This document shows, piece by piece, positions 1-5,030 of a stretch of 5,030 nt of DNA (position 1 is the stretch's first letter; the number at the start of each line of letters is the position of its first letter). The position numbers and the translations under genes are program-made. The notes beneath the pieces were generated by a model. It made no database searches. It saw nothing but the letters and a program-made list of their open reading frames with translations, and had not been told where the DNA came from. Source of the stretch: an uncultured Clostridia bacterium (GTDB lineage: Bacteria; Bacillota; Clostridia; Christensenellales; Borkfalkiaceae); contig CALGVF010000234.1 in NCBI GenBank assembly GCA_937920115.1, positions 1-5,030 on the forward strand, written 5' to 3'.

Positions 1-39
1 CTTGACGGAAAAAATTTAAAACTAAATAAAAAATATCAC

Positions 40-77
40 GGGCTGTGGCGTAAACGAACGCGGCAGTCCTTTTTTTT
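40..77 (+). terminator. Intrinsic terminator of an upstream gene outside the window
   Basis: Arms at 40-50 and 59-69 can form an 11-position stem with one G-G mismatch and two G-U pairs, closing an 8-base loop. Eight consecutive T residues follow at 70-77. This is the form of a Rho-independent terminator for rightward transcription, so a gene on the + strand probably ends just left of the window. No part of that gene can be recognised in bases 1-39. The terminator insulates the phosphorylase gene, which has its own promoter. Confidence 0.7.
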
Positions 78-118
78 GTTCGGTACAAAATGGACTTGAT
101 ATACAGATAACAAAAGAA

Positions 119-157
119 TGGCTAAAAACGAAATAAAAACAGTTAAAAAACAGTAAA
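119..157 (+). promoter_or_regulatory. Possible AraC-type operator upstream of the phosphorylase promoter
   Basis: CTAAAAA at 122-128 and TTAAAAA at 143-149 are 21 bp apart, start to start. The first lies within TGGCTAAAAA (119-128), which matches TGACTAAAAA (3657-3666) of the better repeat upstream of the glycosidase-like gene at 9 of 10 positions. A 21-bp period is typical of AraC-family half-sites. The pair lies just upstream of the -35 box, its second half-site starting 45 bp before the -10. The region is very A-rich, so chance similarity is a real alternative. Binding by the regulator encoded at 2609-3511 is inference. Confidence 0.35.
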
Positions 158-164
158 TAAACGC

Positions 165-193
165 TTGAATAAACTATAAAAAAATGATATAAT
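165..193 (+). promoter_or_regulatory. Promoter of the GH112 phosphorylase gene
   Basis: TTGAAT at 165-170 and TATAAT at 188-193 are separated by 17 bp, and TG at 185-186 makes an extended -10 element. This is a strong housekeeping-sigma promoter by sequence. Transcription would start near 199-201, giving a leader of about 58 bases before the ATG at 258. Confidence 0.75.
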
Positions 194-203
194 CAACGCG
201 ATG

Positions 204-242
204 ACGGCTCGGGTATCGTTGTAAATCGTTCCGACCGTTTTT
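204..242 (+). promoter_or_regulatory. Terminator-like hairpin in the phosphorylase leader (possible attenuator)
   Basis: ACGG (204-207) plus TCGG (209-212), with C208 bulged, pair with CCGACCGT at 231-238, closing an 18-base loop. Five T residues follow at 238-242, only two bases before the GAGGAG ribosome binding site. The hairpin lies wholly inside the predicted leader, where it could act as a weak intrinsic terminator or affect ribosome access. The loop and its edge carry a direct repeat, ATCGTT at 215-220 and 225-230, exactly 10 bp apart. No known riboswitch class is recognised. The function is inference, and the stem is short. Confidence 0.35.
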
Positions 243-244
243 AT

Positions 245-250
245 GAGGAG
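245..250 (+). promoter_or_regulatory. Ribosome binding site that fixes the phosphorylase start
   Basis: GAGGAG at 245-250 lies 7 bases before the ATG at 258. An in-frame ATG at 243 would place this Shine-Dalgarno sequence inside the coding region and has no such site before it, so 258 is preferred. The protein then begins MKTKGRFTIP, which matches the usual N-terminus of the family. Confidence 0.85.
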
Positions 251-257
251 ACACGGT

Positions 258-2417
258 ATGAAGACTAAGGGTAGATTTACTATTCCTACGGACGAAAGTT
301 TTGTAGATGGAACTAAGATTATAGCGAAAAAATGGGGAGCGGACGCCGTGAGAGATTGCGACGGAACGAGGCTTCCCGAAAACCCGAGGCAATTCGGGAA
401 GGTGTACAACACCTATTTCGTCGTGAGGGGCGATAACGAGTGGGCGAGACAGCACCCCGAAGAGGCTCAGAGGATTTTCTTGCTGTCAAACCGTAATTTA
501 GCGACGGGCAAAACGCTCGAAATCGAGATAATGAAAGGGTTTTTAAAAGACGAGTTCGACCCCGATTATTCCTATATCGACCTTTGGGAAGTCTACGACA
601 GAACGACGGGCATTAAACACGAAAAGTGGGGCTATAACACGATTAGCGGGCTTGTTACGGTTGAAAACGCAATTCCTTTCCACGAATATACGGTGACTTT
701 CCTCGCGAGAGTGACATGGCACCCCGTGCAGATTTATAATTATCTCACGAACGAATGGACTTGCGAAAAGCAACTCACTTACGACCCCGCGTTCCCCGAG
801 ACGAGAGAATACGTTAAAAGACACATGGAACAGTGGTGCGAGGAAAACCCCGACACGAGCGTGGTGAGATTTACGACTTTCCTCTATCAGTTCACCCTTA
901 TCTTCAACGACCTCGGAAAGGAGAGACAGGTCGAGTGGTTCGGTTACGCTCAGACCGCGAACCCTGTTCTGATGGAAGAGTTCGAAAAAGAAAGCGGTAT
1001 AAAACTTGTTGCGGAGGACTTCGTGGACAGCGGCTATTATAACAACTGTTTCAGAAATCCGACGAAAAAATTTCTTAAATATATGGACTTCGTAGAGAGG
1101 TTCGTAAGCAAAATTATCGGCGAACTCGTCGAAATCTGCCATAAACACGGCAAGGAAGCGATGATGTTTTTGGGCGACGATTGGATAGGCAGCGAGCCTT
1201 ACGGCGAGCATTTCAAAAATATGAATCTCGACGCGGTCGTCGGTTCGGTCGGCGGCGGCGTTACCGTAAGAATGTTGTCCGAAATACCGCACGTAAAATA
1301 CCACGAAGGCAGATTTTTGCCTTATTTCTTCCCCGATACCTTCTTTGACGGCAACGAGGACGGGGCGGTTGCGGAACTCAACAAGAATTGGCTGACAGCA
1401 AGAAGGGCGATTATGCGTAAGCCTATCGACAGAATGGGCTTCGGCGGTTATTTGTCGCTTGCGGCTAAGTTCCCGAAGTTCGTTGACAGAGTCGCGGAGA
1501 TTGCCGACGAATTCAGAACGATTTACGACGCGATAGACAATAAAAAGCCTTATTGCAGATTGAAAGTCGGACTTCTGAACGCATGGGGCAAAAAGAGAAG
1601 TTGGATGAGTCACATGGTCGCTCACGAACTTTGGTATCAGCAGATTTATTCATATCAGGGGATATTAGAGGCGATTTCGGGGCTTCCCGTGGATATCGAG
1701 TTTTTAACCTTTGACGATGTGAAAAACGGCGTTAATCAACATATAGACGTACTTATCAACGCGGGCGACGCGTACACGGCGTTCTCGGGCGGTAAAGAAT
1801 GGCTTGACGAGAAGTTGCAGACGGCTATAAGGAAATTCGTGTATAACGGCGGCGGTTTTATAGGAATAGGCGAGCCGACGGCATGCGAAGCGAACGGCAG
1901 ATATTTCCAACTTGCGGACGTTTTAGGCGTCGACGAAGAGGTTGGTTATACGCTTTCCAACGATAAGTACAATATTCAAAAGGTTGAACACGAACTGACC
2001 GACGGCGTAAAATCGTTCGACTACGGCGAGGACAAAAAGAATATCTACGCTCTTGGCGGAACGAAAGTTCTCGATATTGCTTTCTCCGACAGATTCAAAC
2101 GCAACGTAAACGTGGGCGAAGTAAAAATGGCGGTCAACGAATACGGCAAGGGCAGAAGTTTCTATATTACGGGCATACCGTATAGTTTTGAAAATTCGAG
2201 ACTGTTATATAAGGCGATGTGTTGGGCGGCGAACAAAGATCTGAACGTTTGCTATTCGACTAACGTAAACACGGAATGTAACTATTACGAGGCGAGCGGA
2301 AAGTACGCGATAGTCAACAACAGTAAGGAAAAGCAAGTCACGGAATTTTACGATAAGTCGGGCAATAAGTCGATTATCGAACTTAAACCGATGGAAATAA
2401 AGTGGATAGTCGAGTAA
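258..2417 (+). CDS. lnpA: GH112 1,3-beta-galactosyl-N-acetylhexosamine phosphorylase (lacto-N-biose/galacto-N-biose phosphorylase family)
   Basis: This enzyme family (EC 2.4.1.211) splits beta-1,3-galactosyl-N-acetylhexosamines with phosphate, giving alpha-galactose 1-phosphate plus GlcNAc or GalNAc. The 719-residue product resembles the Bifidobacterium longum enzyme, recalled from memory, along its whole length. A deformed TIM barrel spans about residues 1-430, an amidotransferase-like middle domain about 435-660, and a small beta domain 662-719. Landmarks are WGADAVRDCDGT (R32), YNYLTNEW (N161), VVRFTTF (R204), FLGDDWIG (304-311), EGRFLPYFFPDTF (350-362) and GGYLSLAAKFP (from 396). D307 aligns with the catalytic acid Asp313 of the B. 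longum enzyme. No signal peptide is visible, so it acts in the cytoplasm. The gene stands alone between its own promoter and a terminator; no nahK, galT or galE is adjacent. GH112 also contains galactosyl-rhamnose phosphorylases, so the family is nearly certain but the acceptor sugar is not. Confidence 0.95.
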   Translation: MKTKGRFTIPTDESFVDGTKIIAKKWGADAVRDCDGTRLPENPRQFGKVYNTYFVVRGDNEWARQHPEEAQRIFLLSNRNLATGKTLEIEIMKGFLKDEFDPDYSYIDLWEVYDRTTGIKHEKWGYNTISGLVTVENAIPFHEYTVTFLARVTWHPVQIYNYLTNEWTCEKQLTYDPAFPETREYVKRHMEQWCEENPDTSVVRFTTFLYQFTLIFNDLGKERQVEWFGYAQTANPVLMEEFEKESGIKLVAEDFVDSGYYNNCFRNPTKKFLKYMDFVERFVSKIIGELVEICHKHGKEAMMFLGDDWIGSEPYGEHFKNMNLDAVVGSVGGGVTVRMLSEIPHVKYHEGRFLPYFFPDTFFDGNEDGAVAELNKNWLTARRAIMRKPIDRMGFGGYLSLAAKFPKFVDRVAEIADEFRTIYDAIDNKKPYCRLKVGLLNAWGKKRSWMSHMVAHELWYQQIYSYQGILEAISGLPVDIEFLTFDDVKNGVNQHIDVLINAGDAYTAFSGGKEWLDEKLQTAIRKFVYNGGGFIGIGEPTACEANGRYFQLADVLGVDEEVGYTLSNDKYNIQKVEHELTDGVKSFDYGEDKKNIYALGGTKVLDIAFSDRFKRNVNVGEVKMAVNEYGKGRSFYITGIPYSFENSRLLYKAMCWAANKDLNVCYSTNVNTECNYYEASGKYAIVNNSKEKQVTEFYDKSGNKSIIELKPMEIKWIVE

Positions 2418-2450
2418 AAACAAAATCAATCGAATAATGGATATAATTGT

Positions 2451-2491
2451 AAAAAATAAGACGCTTACGTCAAGTGAGCGTCTTATTTTTT
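2451..2491. terminator. Strong bidirectional terminator between convergent genes
   Basis: Perfect 15-bp arms lie at 2451-2465 and 2477-2491. The stem extends by three more pairs, one of them G-U, to a 5-base loop at 2469-2473. The left arm starts with six A and the right arm ends with six T, so a T tract follows the hairpin on either strand. It lies 33 bp after the phosphorylase stop and downstream of the convergent araC stop, and so can end both transcripts. The 15-bp repeat units lie to its right, on the araC side. Confidence 0.92.
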
Positions 2492-2513
2492 GTATTTCAT
2501 ATTATTTCGCAAG

Positions 2514-2543
2514 GCGGGACGTCGAGGCGCCGTCCCCTACAAT
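2514..2543. repeat. Intergenic GC-rich repeat, copy A
   Basis: This unit begins with GCGGGACGTCG and ends with CGCCGTCCCCTACAAT. GGGACG (2516-2521) and CGTCCC (2531-2536) can pair into a hairpin. Its two ends match copy B at 2555-2590 with one difference each, while the middle differs. It stands out by GC content from the AT-rich sequence around it. Read on the minus strand it would give the peptide pattern VGDG, which makes such repeats prone to false gene calls. It looks like a dispersed REP-like element. Confidence 0.7.
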
Positions 2544-2554
2544 AATTGTGATAA

Positions 2555-2590
2555 GCGTGACGTCGCTTTAAAGTCGCCGTCCCCTACGAT
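2555..2590. repeat. Intergenic GC-rich repeat, copy B
   Basis: This unit begins with GCGTGACGTCG and ends with CGCCGTCCCCTACGAT. The start repeats copy A at a distance of 41 bp and the end repeats it at 47 bp, so this copy holds six extra bases in the middle, where the palindrome CTTTAAAG lies. GACG and CGTC near the ends can pair. It ends 18 bp before the last base of the araC stop codon. Confidence 0.7.
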
Positions 2591-2608
2591 ATATGAGAAA
2601 ATCTAAAA

Positions 2609-3511
2609 CTAATTTTTGCGGAATTGTAAAGGCGTTATGCCGTAACGCTCTTTGAATAGCCGAGTAAAATGAGCCTGCGAGGTAAACCCGACCGCGTTCG
2701 CTATCGACCACAGCGGGAAGGTCGTGTTTTTCAAAAGACTGCGGGCGTAATTCAATTTCAAATCGTTTATATACGACACGAGCGTTTTGCCCGTGTATTT
2801 TTTAAATTCACGGCACAAAGTGGTCTGCGAGTAGTTGGAAACGTTGTAAATTTCGGATATTTTAAAATCGTTGCTTAAATTCACGTTGTTCAGTTTTCGT
2901 ATAAATTCTTTCAGCCAATCGGGCATTTCCGTCTGATCTTCTTTGATGTAAAACAGTCCGATAATAAACGAAATAAACGCCTTTAAAATTACGTTTTGCG
3001 TGGAATCGTCGGGCGATTCGAGTATCATTTTCTGATAATTCAGAACGGTCTGAAAGGAATTCGTGTTTAAGTGAACGAGTTGTTTTTCGCAAGTCGGCTT
3101 ATCCTCGTCGAAATACAATTTTAAAATGTTGCTCGCAAACTCGGGGTTGCAGGTAAGGTTTACGTGCTGAGACGAGTAGTTTTTATACGGGCTGTGTTTG
3201 TGGTATTGCCCCGGAAAAACGATAAAGGCGTCGCCCGTTTTCATAACCGTTTGCTGCTTGTTGAAATGGTGAACTATTTTCCCCTCGGTCACTATGAAAA
3301 TCTCGATATAATTCTCGTGAGAGTGGTAAAAAGACGACGGTCTCGTCCATATATGAAACGTGAAATCCTTTTCCGCTTTTAAAATCGCGTAAGACCGCGT
3401 TCTTTTTACGCTCGGGAAAAAGTCGTGAGAGGCGGCGTTCTGCTCGCGGGAAATTTCGCCGCCGCGTAGTCCGTTATTGGTTGTGAAATTCTTATTTTCG
3501 TTGTCTTTCAT
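2609..3511 (-). CDS. AraC-family transcriptional regulator with cupin sensor domain
   Basis: The 300-residue protein has the usual length and order of an AraC/XylS regulator. A cupin-type ligand-binding domain spans about residues 45-120, with the pattern HSHENYIE (H63, H65, E70), EGK near 76-78 and PGQYHKH (100-106). A linker helical region follows to about 200. Two helix-turn-helix motifs close the protein, the first near 216-240 and the second near 265-290 (WSIANAVGFTSQAHFTRLFKERYGITP, in part). Such proteins usually activate sugar genes on binding a sugar. Residues 1-40 are polar and match nothing I know. The ATG at 3511 is the only sensible start: an in-frame TAG lies five codons upstream (3524-3526), and no ATG, GTG or TTG follows before the cupin core. 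The gene diverges from the glycosidase-like gene, its likeliest target, and converges on the phosphorylase gene. It ends with TAG. Confidence 0.93.
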   Translation of the reverse strand: MKDNENKNFTTNNGLRGGEISREQNAASHDFFPSVKRTRSYAILKAEKDFTFHIWTRPSSFYHSHENYIEIFIVTEGKIVHHFNKQQTVMKTGDAFIVFPGQYHKHSPYKNYSSQHVNLTCNPEFASNILKLYFDEDKPTCEKQLVHLNTNSFQTVLNYQKMILESPDDSTQNVILKAFISFIIGLFYIKEDQTEMPDWLKEFIRKLNNVNLSNDFKISEIYNVSNYSQTTLCREFKKYTGKTLVSYINDLKLNYARSLLKNTTFPLWSIANAVGFTSQAHFTRLFKERYGITPLQFRKN

Positions 3512-3517
3512 AGCCTT

Positions 3518-3546
3518 ATTATACTATTTCACTTCCTCGTTGTCAA
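3518..3546 (-). promoter_or_regulatory. Consensus promoter of the araC-family gene, directly abutting its start codon
   Basis: On the minus strand TTGACA (3546-3541) and TATAAT (3523-3518) are separated by exactly 17 bp, a perfect consensus. Only six bases separate the -10 from the ATG. The start site expected seven bases past the -10 is the A of the ATG itself (3511), so the mRNA would be leaderless or nearly so. No Shine-Dalgarno site at a workable distance is present. Confidence 0.8.
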
Positions 3547-3600
3547 TAGCGGCGTTAAAAATTTTCACAAAATACAATTTAAAGGTAAAAGGGGCTTTAA

Positions 3601-3645
3601 ATGATTAAATTTATCAGTAATTATCGCGTATTTCCGACGCGGTAA
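3601..3645 (+). CDS. Possible 14-residue leader peptide (micro-ORF)
   Basis: ATG at 3601 is preceded by AAGGGG (3589-3594) at a 6-base spacing, an acceptable Shine-Dalgarno match with one wobble pair. The reading frame gives MIKFISNYRVFPTR and stops with TAA at 3643-3645. The stop lies inside the right arm of the hairpin at 3619-3647, which is the layout of a translated attenuator. The peptide has no run of one amino acid that would mark an amino-acid-sensing leader, and no convincing promoter is seen upstream; TACAAT at 3573-3578 lacks a -35 partner. It may be chance. Confidence 0.25.
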   Translation: MIKFISNYRVFPTR

Positions 3646-3651
3646 TTTTTT
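3619..3651 (+). terminator. Terminator-like hairpin inside the divergent control region
   Basis: Arms AATTATCGCGT (3619-3629) and ACGCGGTAATT (3637-3647) form an 11-bp stem with one G-U pair and a 7-base loop, followed by a run of T to 3651. The form is that of an intrinsic terminator for rightward transcription. Its position is odd, because the only visible gene to its left runs the other way. It could end a short transcript carrying the micro-ORF at 3601, or it could be a palindromic protein-binding site. Confidence 0.5.
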
Positions 3652-3658
3652 AATTTTG

Positions 3659-3694
3659 ACTAAAAAAAGCAAAAAGTAAACTAAAAATAGCAAA
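3659..3694 (+). promoter_or_regulatory. Direct repeat with 21-bp period, probable AraC-type operator
   Basis: ACTAAAAAAAGCAAA (3659-3673) and ACTAAAAATAGCAAA (3680-3694) match at 14 of 15 positions and are 21 bp apart, start to start. AraC-family proteins typically bind direct half-sites at about this spacing, on one face of the helix. The promoter-proximal copy ends where the -35 box of the downstream promoter should begin, the arrangement used for activation by such regulators. The regulator at 2609-3511 is the obvious candidate. The repeat is seen directly; the binding is inference. Confidence 0.65.
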
Positions 3695-3711
3695 GCGAAT
3701 TTTCAAATGTG

Positions 3712-3720
3712 TGTTATAAT
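3712..3720 (+). promoter_or_regulatory. Extended -10 promoter of the glycosidase-like gene, lacking a -35 box
   Basis: TATAAT at 3715-3720 is preceded by TG at 3712-3713, an extended -10 element. At 17 or 18 bp upstream there is only AAAGCG or CAAAGC, nothing like TTGACA. A good -10 without a -35 and with an operator-like repeat in its place suggests dependence on an activator. The start site would be near 3727, giving a leader of about 38 bases. Confidence 0.65.
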
Positions 3721-3764
3721 TTCGTTGAAAACGGGCTTCATATCTGAAAAAATATAAAACCGCT

Positions 3765-5030
3765 ATGCCCGTCATAAGAACCATGAAAGAATTTATACAG
3801 GCAATATTTTGTGCCCCTACGGGCAAATACGACGACCTGCCGTTCCCGTCGAGGCTCACGGACGAGGTTTTCAAAGCCCTGAAAGAGGCGGGCATAAACC
3901 GAATTTTCGGCTACGGCTACGACATAAGGGAAGAAACGCAGGTTAAAACCCTCGAACTTTGCGAGAAGTACGGAATTTATTACCTGCCGACAATGTATTC
4001 GTTCGGCAAGTACGTTTCGCTCGGCAACGGCGACGAAAAGGCGTTTTGCGACCTTACCGAAGAGGAAAAAACCGAACTTGACAAGGAGTTTGTCGCCGAA
4101 GTCTCGAAATACCGAAACTATCCCGCGTTCAAGGGCGTGTTTTTCGGCGACGAGGCGGGCTATCTGTCGTTTGACGGGGTAGCGAGGGCGAAAAGGGTGT
4201 TCGACGAGAATTATCCCGAACTCGAATTTCATTTCAACTTTTTCTCATACTCGATAAACGACGATATATTTTGGTACGGAATGGCGAACAGTTTTGCGAA
4301 AAAGCCCAACCTCGAAAAACCTTTTAAACTCGACGGCGACCTCGCGATAACTTTTAAAAACAGGTTCAATTTTTACGGCAAACTCGTGGACGGACTCGTT
4401 ACGAAAGCGAAATTTGAATATCTGTCGCAGGACAAATACCCGTTCGAGAGTTTTTGGGAGAGCGTTCCGACCTCGGTACACGTCGCGTTGTTCGAACTCA
4501 ACGCCTATTTTGCGGAGAAGAAGAAAAAAGTCGGCTGCAAGTTCTACAACTATATGCAGGCGGGGCAATGGGCGACGGGTACGAAAAGGACGAAAATGAC
4601 GGATGGCGAAGCGGCTTTGCAGGCTCACGTTACGGCGGCTTACGGTCACGAGGGCTTCGCGTATTTCCCCGGCTGCTATCCGATAGACTTCGCGAAAGGT
4701 AAGCCTTACGACCCGTCGGGAAAAGGCGGCGCGGGGCTTATAGATATAAACGGCAACAAAGCCGACGTCTACGAACGGGTCAGGGAACTCAACGGGTTCT
4801 TCTCGGAAATATCCGACGATATTTTATCGAGCGAGTTCAAAGGCGTATGGTCTTACGGAAAGTACTACAACGGCTTTACGGAAAACGAGATAAAAAATCT
4901 TCCCGACAACGAGTGCATTTTCAGGGGCGAACTTCCCGAAATGTGCAAAATGAAAGACGAAACCGTATCGGTAAAATCGACTAACGAAGTAATGGTTTCG
5001 ACTTTTGAAAGAAAGGGCAAAAAGAGGTAG
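3765..5030 (+). CDS. Uncharacterised TIM-barrel glycoside-hydrolase-like protein, probably C-terminally truncated
   Basis: I cannot assign this 421-residue protein to a numbered family. Its layout fits a cytoplasmic TIM-barrel glycosidase. There is an early strand with INRIFGYGYD (44-53). KGVFFGDEAG (123-132) carries D129 and E130, the best candidate for a catalytic acid. EFHFNFF (154-160) is a strand, YLSQDKYPFE (219-228) has the D-x-YPF pattern, and a late segment has AYGHEGFAYFPGCYP (292-306). GLIDINGNKADVYERVRELN (324-343) resembles the barrel-closing segment of similar proteins. After about 355 a beta domain seems to start, with EVMVSTFERKGKK, but the frame stops with TAG at 5028-5030, where relatives would be expected to continue. 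No signal peptide is seen. No Shine-Dalgarno site precedes the ATG at 3765; an in-frame ATG at 3783 (MKEFIQ) is an alternative start. Divergent from the araC-family gene, which probably controls it. Confidence 0.8.
   Translation: MPVIRTMKEFIQAIFCAPTGKYDDLPFPSRLTDEVFKALKEAGINRIFGYGYDIREETQVKTLELCEKYGIYYLPTMYSFGKYVSLGNGDEKAFCDLTEEEKTELDKEFVAEVSKYRNYPAFKGVFFGDEAGYLSFDGVARAKRVFDENYPELEFHFNFFSYSINDDIFWYGMANSFAKKPNLEKPFKLDGDLAITFKNRFNFYGKLVDGLVTKAKFEYLSQDKYPFESFWESVPTSVHVALFELNAYFAEKKKKVGCKFYNYMQAGQWATGTKRTKMTDGEAALQAHVTAAYGHEGFAYFPGCYPIDFAKGKPYDPSGKGGAGLIDINGNKADVYERVRELNGFFSEISDDILSSEFKGVWSYGKYYNGFTENEIKNLPDNECIFRGELPEMCKMKDETVSVKSTNEVMVSTFERKGKKR

Noticed and set aside
2..30. TTGACG with a weak AATAAA as a promoter at the left edge
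   Set aside because: The -10 is poor and the terminator at 40-77 would end the transcript at once.
1..99. Open frame running in from the left edge as the end of an upstream gene
   Set aside because: It crosses the terminator hairpin and T tract at 40-77, so it is unlikely to be coding; no recognisable protein tail is present.
243..257. Earlier in-frame ATG for the phosphorylase (MRRHG extension)
   Set aside because: The ribosome binding site GAGGAG lies within this stretch, correctly spaced for the ATG at 258, and family N-termini match the later start.
543..1625. 360-codon open frame on the minus strand inside the phosphorylase gene
   Set aside because: It is antisense to a complete, strongly recognised GH112 gene, reads as low-complexity-like shadow protein without known motifs, and has no promoter or ribosome binding site that I can see. 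Codon bias of the real gene explains it.
2862..3092. 76-codon minus-strand frame inside the araC-family gene
   Set aside because: It overlaps the helical and DNA-binding part of a well-supported gene in another frame and has no features of its own.
3738..4232. 164-codon minus-strand open frame overlapping the glycosidase-like gene
   Set aside because: It is antisense to the better-supported + strand gene, rich in F, V and R as shadow frames are, and has no recognised domain.
4245..4649. 134-codon minus-strand open frame
   Set aside because: Antisense shadow of the glycosidase-like gene, arginine-rich, with no motif and no start signal.
5028..5030. TAG read through as a sense codon
   Set aside because: The araC-family gene ends with TAG exactly where that family normally ends, so TAG acts as a stop in this organism.

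Overview
The window holds three protein-coding genes with AT-rich intergenic DNA between them, apparently a small carbohydrate-utilisation locus from a Gram-positive anaerobe, most likely an uncultured gut Clostridia member (Bacillota). That assignment is inference. It rests on a GH112 phosphorylase, an AraC-type regulator, textbook TTGACA/TATAAT and extended -10 promoters, an AGGAG ribosome binding site on the first gene, intrinsic terminators with long T tracts, and a short GC-rich intergenic repeat ending in CGTCCCCTAC. I recall similar repeats from uncultured Clostridia, but no search was run. There are no RNA genes, CRISPR arrays or transposase genes.

Layout. Positions 1-257 are non-coding: an intrinsic terminator for an upstream gene outside the window (40-77), a possible regulator-binding direct repeat (119-157), a good sigma-A-type promoter (165-193) and a leader with a terminator-like hairpin (204-242). 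Positions 258-2417 (+) encode a full-length, cytoplasmic GH112 galactosyl-N-acetylhexosamine phosphorylase. Positions 2418-2608 hold a strong bidirectional terminator (2451-2491) and two copies of the GC-rich repeat. Positions 2609-3511 (-) encode an AraC-family regulator with a cupin sensor domain. Positions 3512-3764 are the divergent control region: a consensus promoter for araC that abuts its start codon, a 14-codon micro-ORF overlapping a terminator-like hairpin, and a 15-bp direct repeat at 21-bp period just upstream of an extended -10 promoter. Positions 3765-5030 (+) encode an uncharacterised TIM-barrel glycosidase-like protein whose stop codon is the last three bases of the window and which seems to end inside the first strands of a C-terminal beta domain.

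How the parts may work together (inference). The regulator probably senses a sugar and activates the divergent glycosidase-like gene through the 21-bp-period repeat, which overlaps the place where a -35 box is missing. A similar half-site, YTAAAAA, occurs twice at the same 21-bp period upstream of the phosphorylase promoter, one helical turn further from the -10, so both enzymes may form one regulon. None of the three proteins has a visible signal peptide, so a disaccharide or small glycan would be imported by a system outside the window, perhaps trimmed by the glycosidase-like protein and split by the phosphorylase into galactose 1-phosphate and an acceptor sugar. The shared regulatory repeat and the unclassified glycosidase-like protein are the most interesting signals here.
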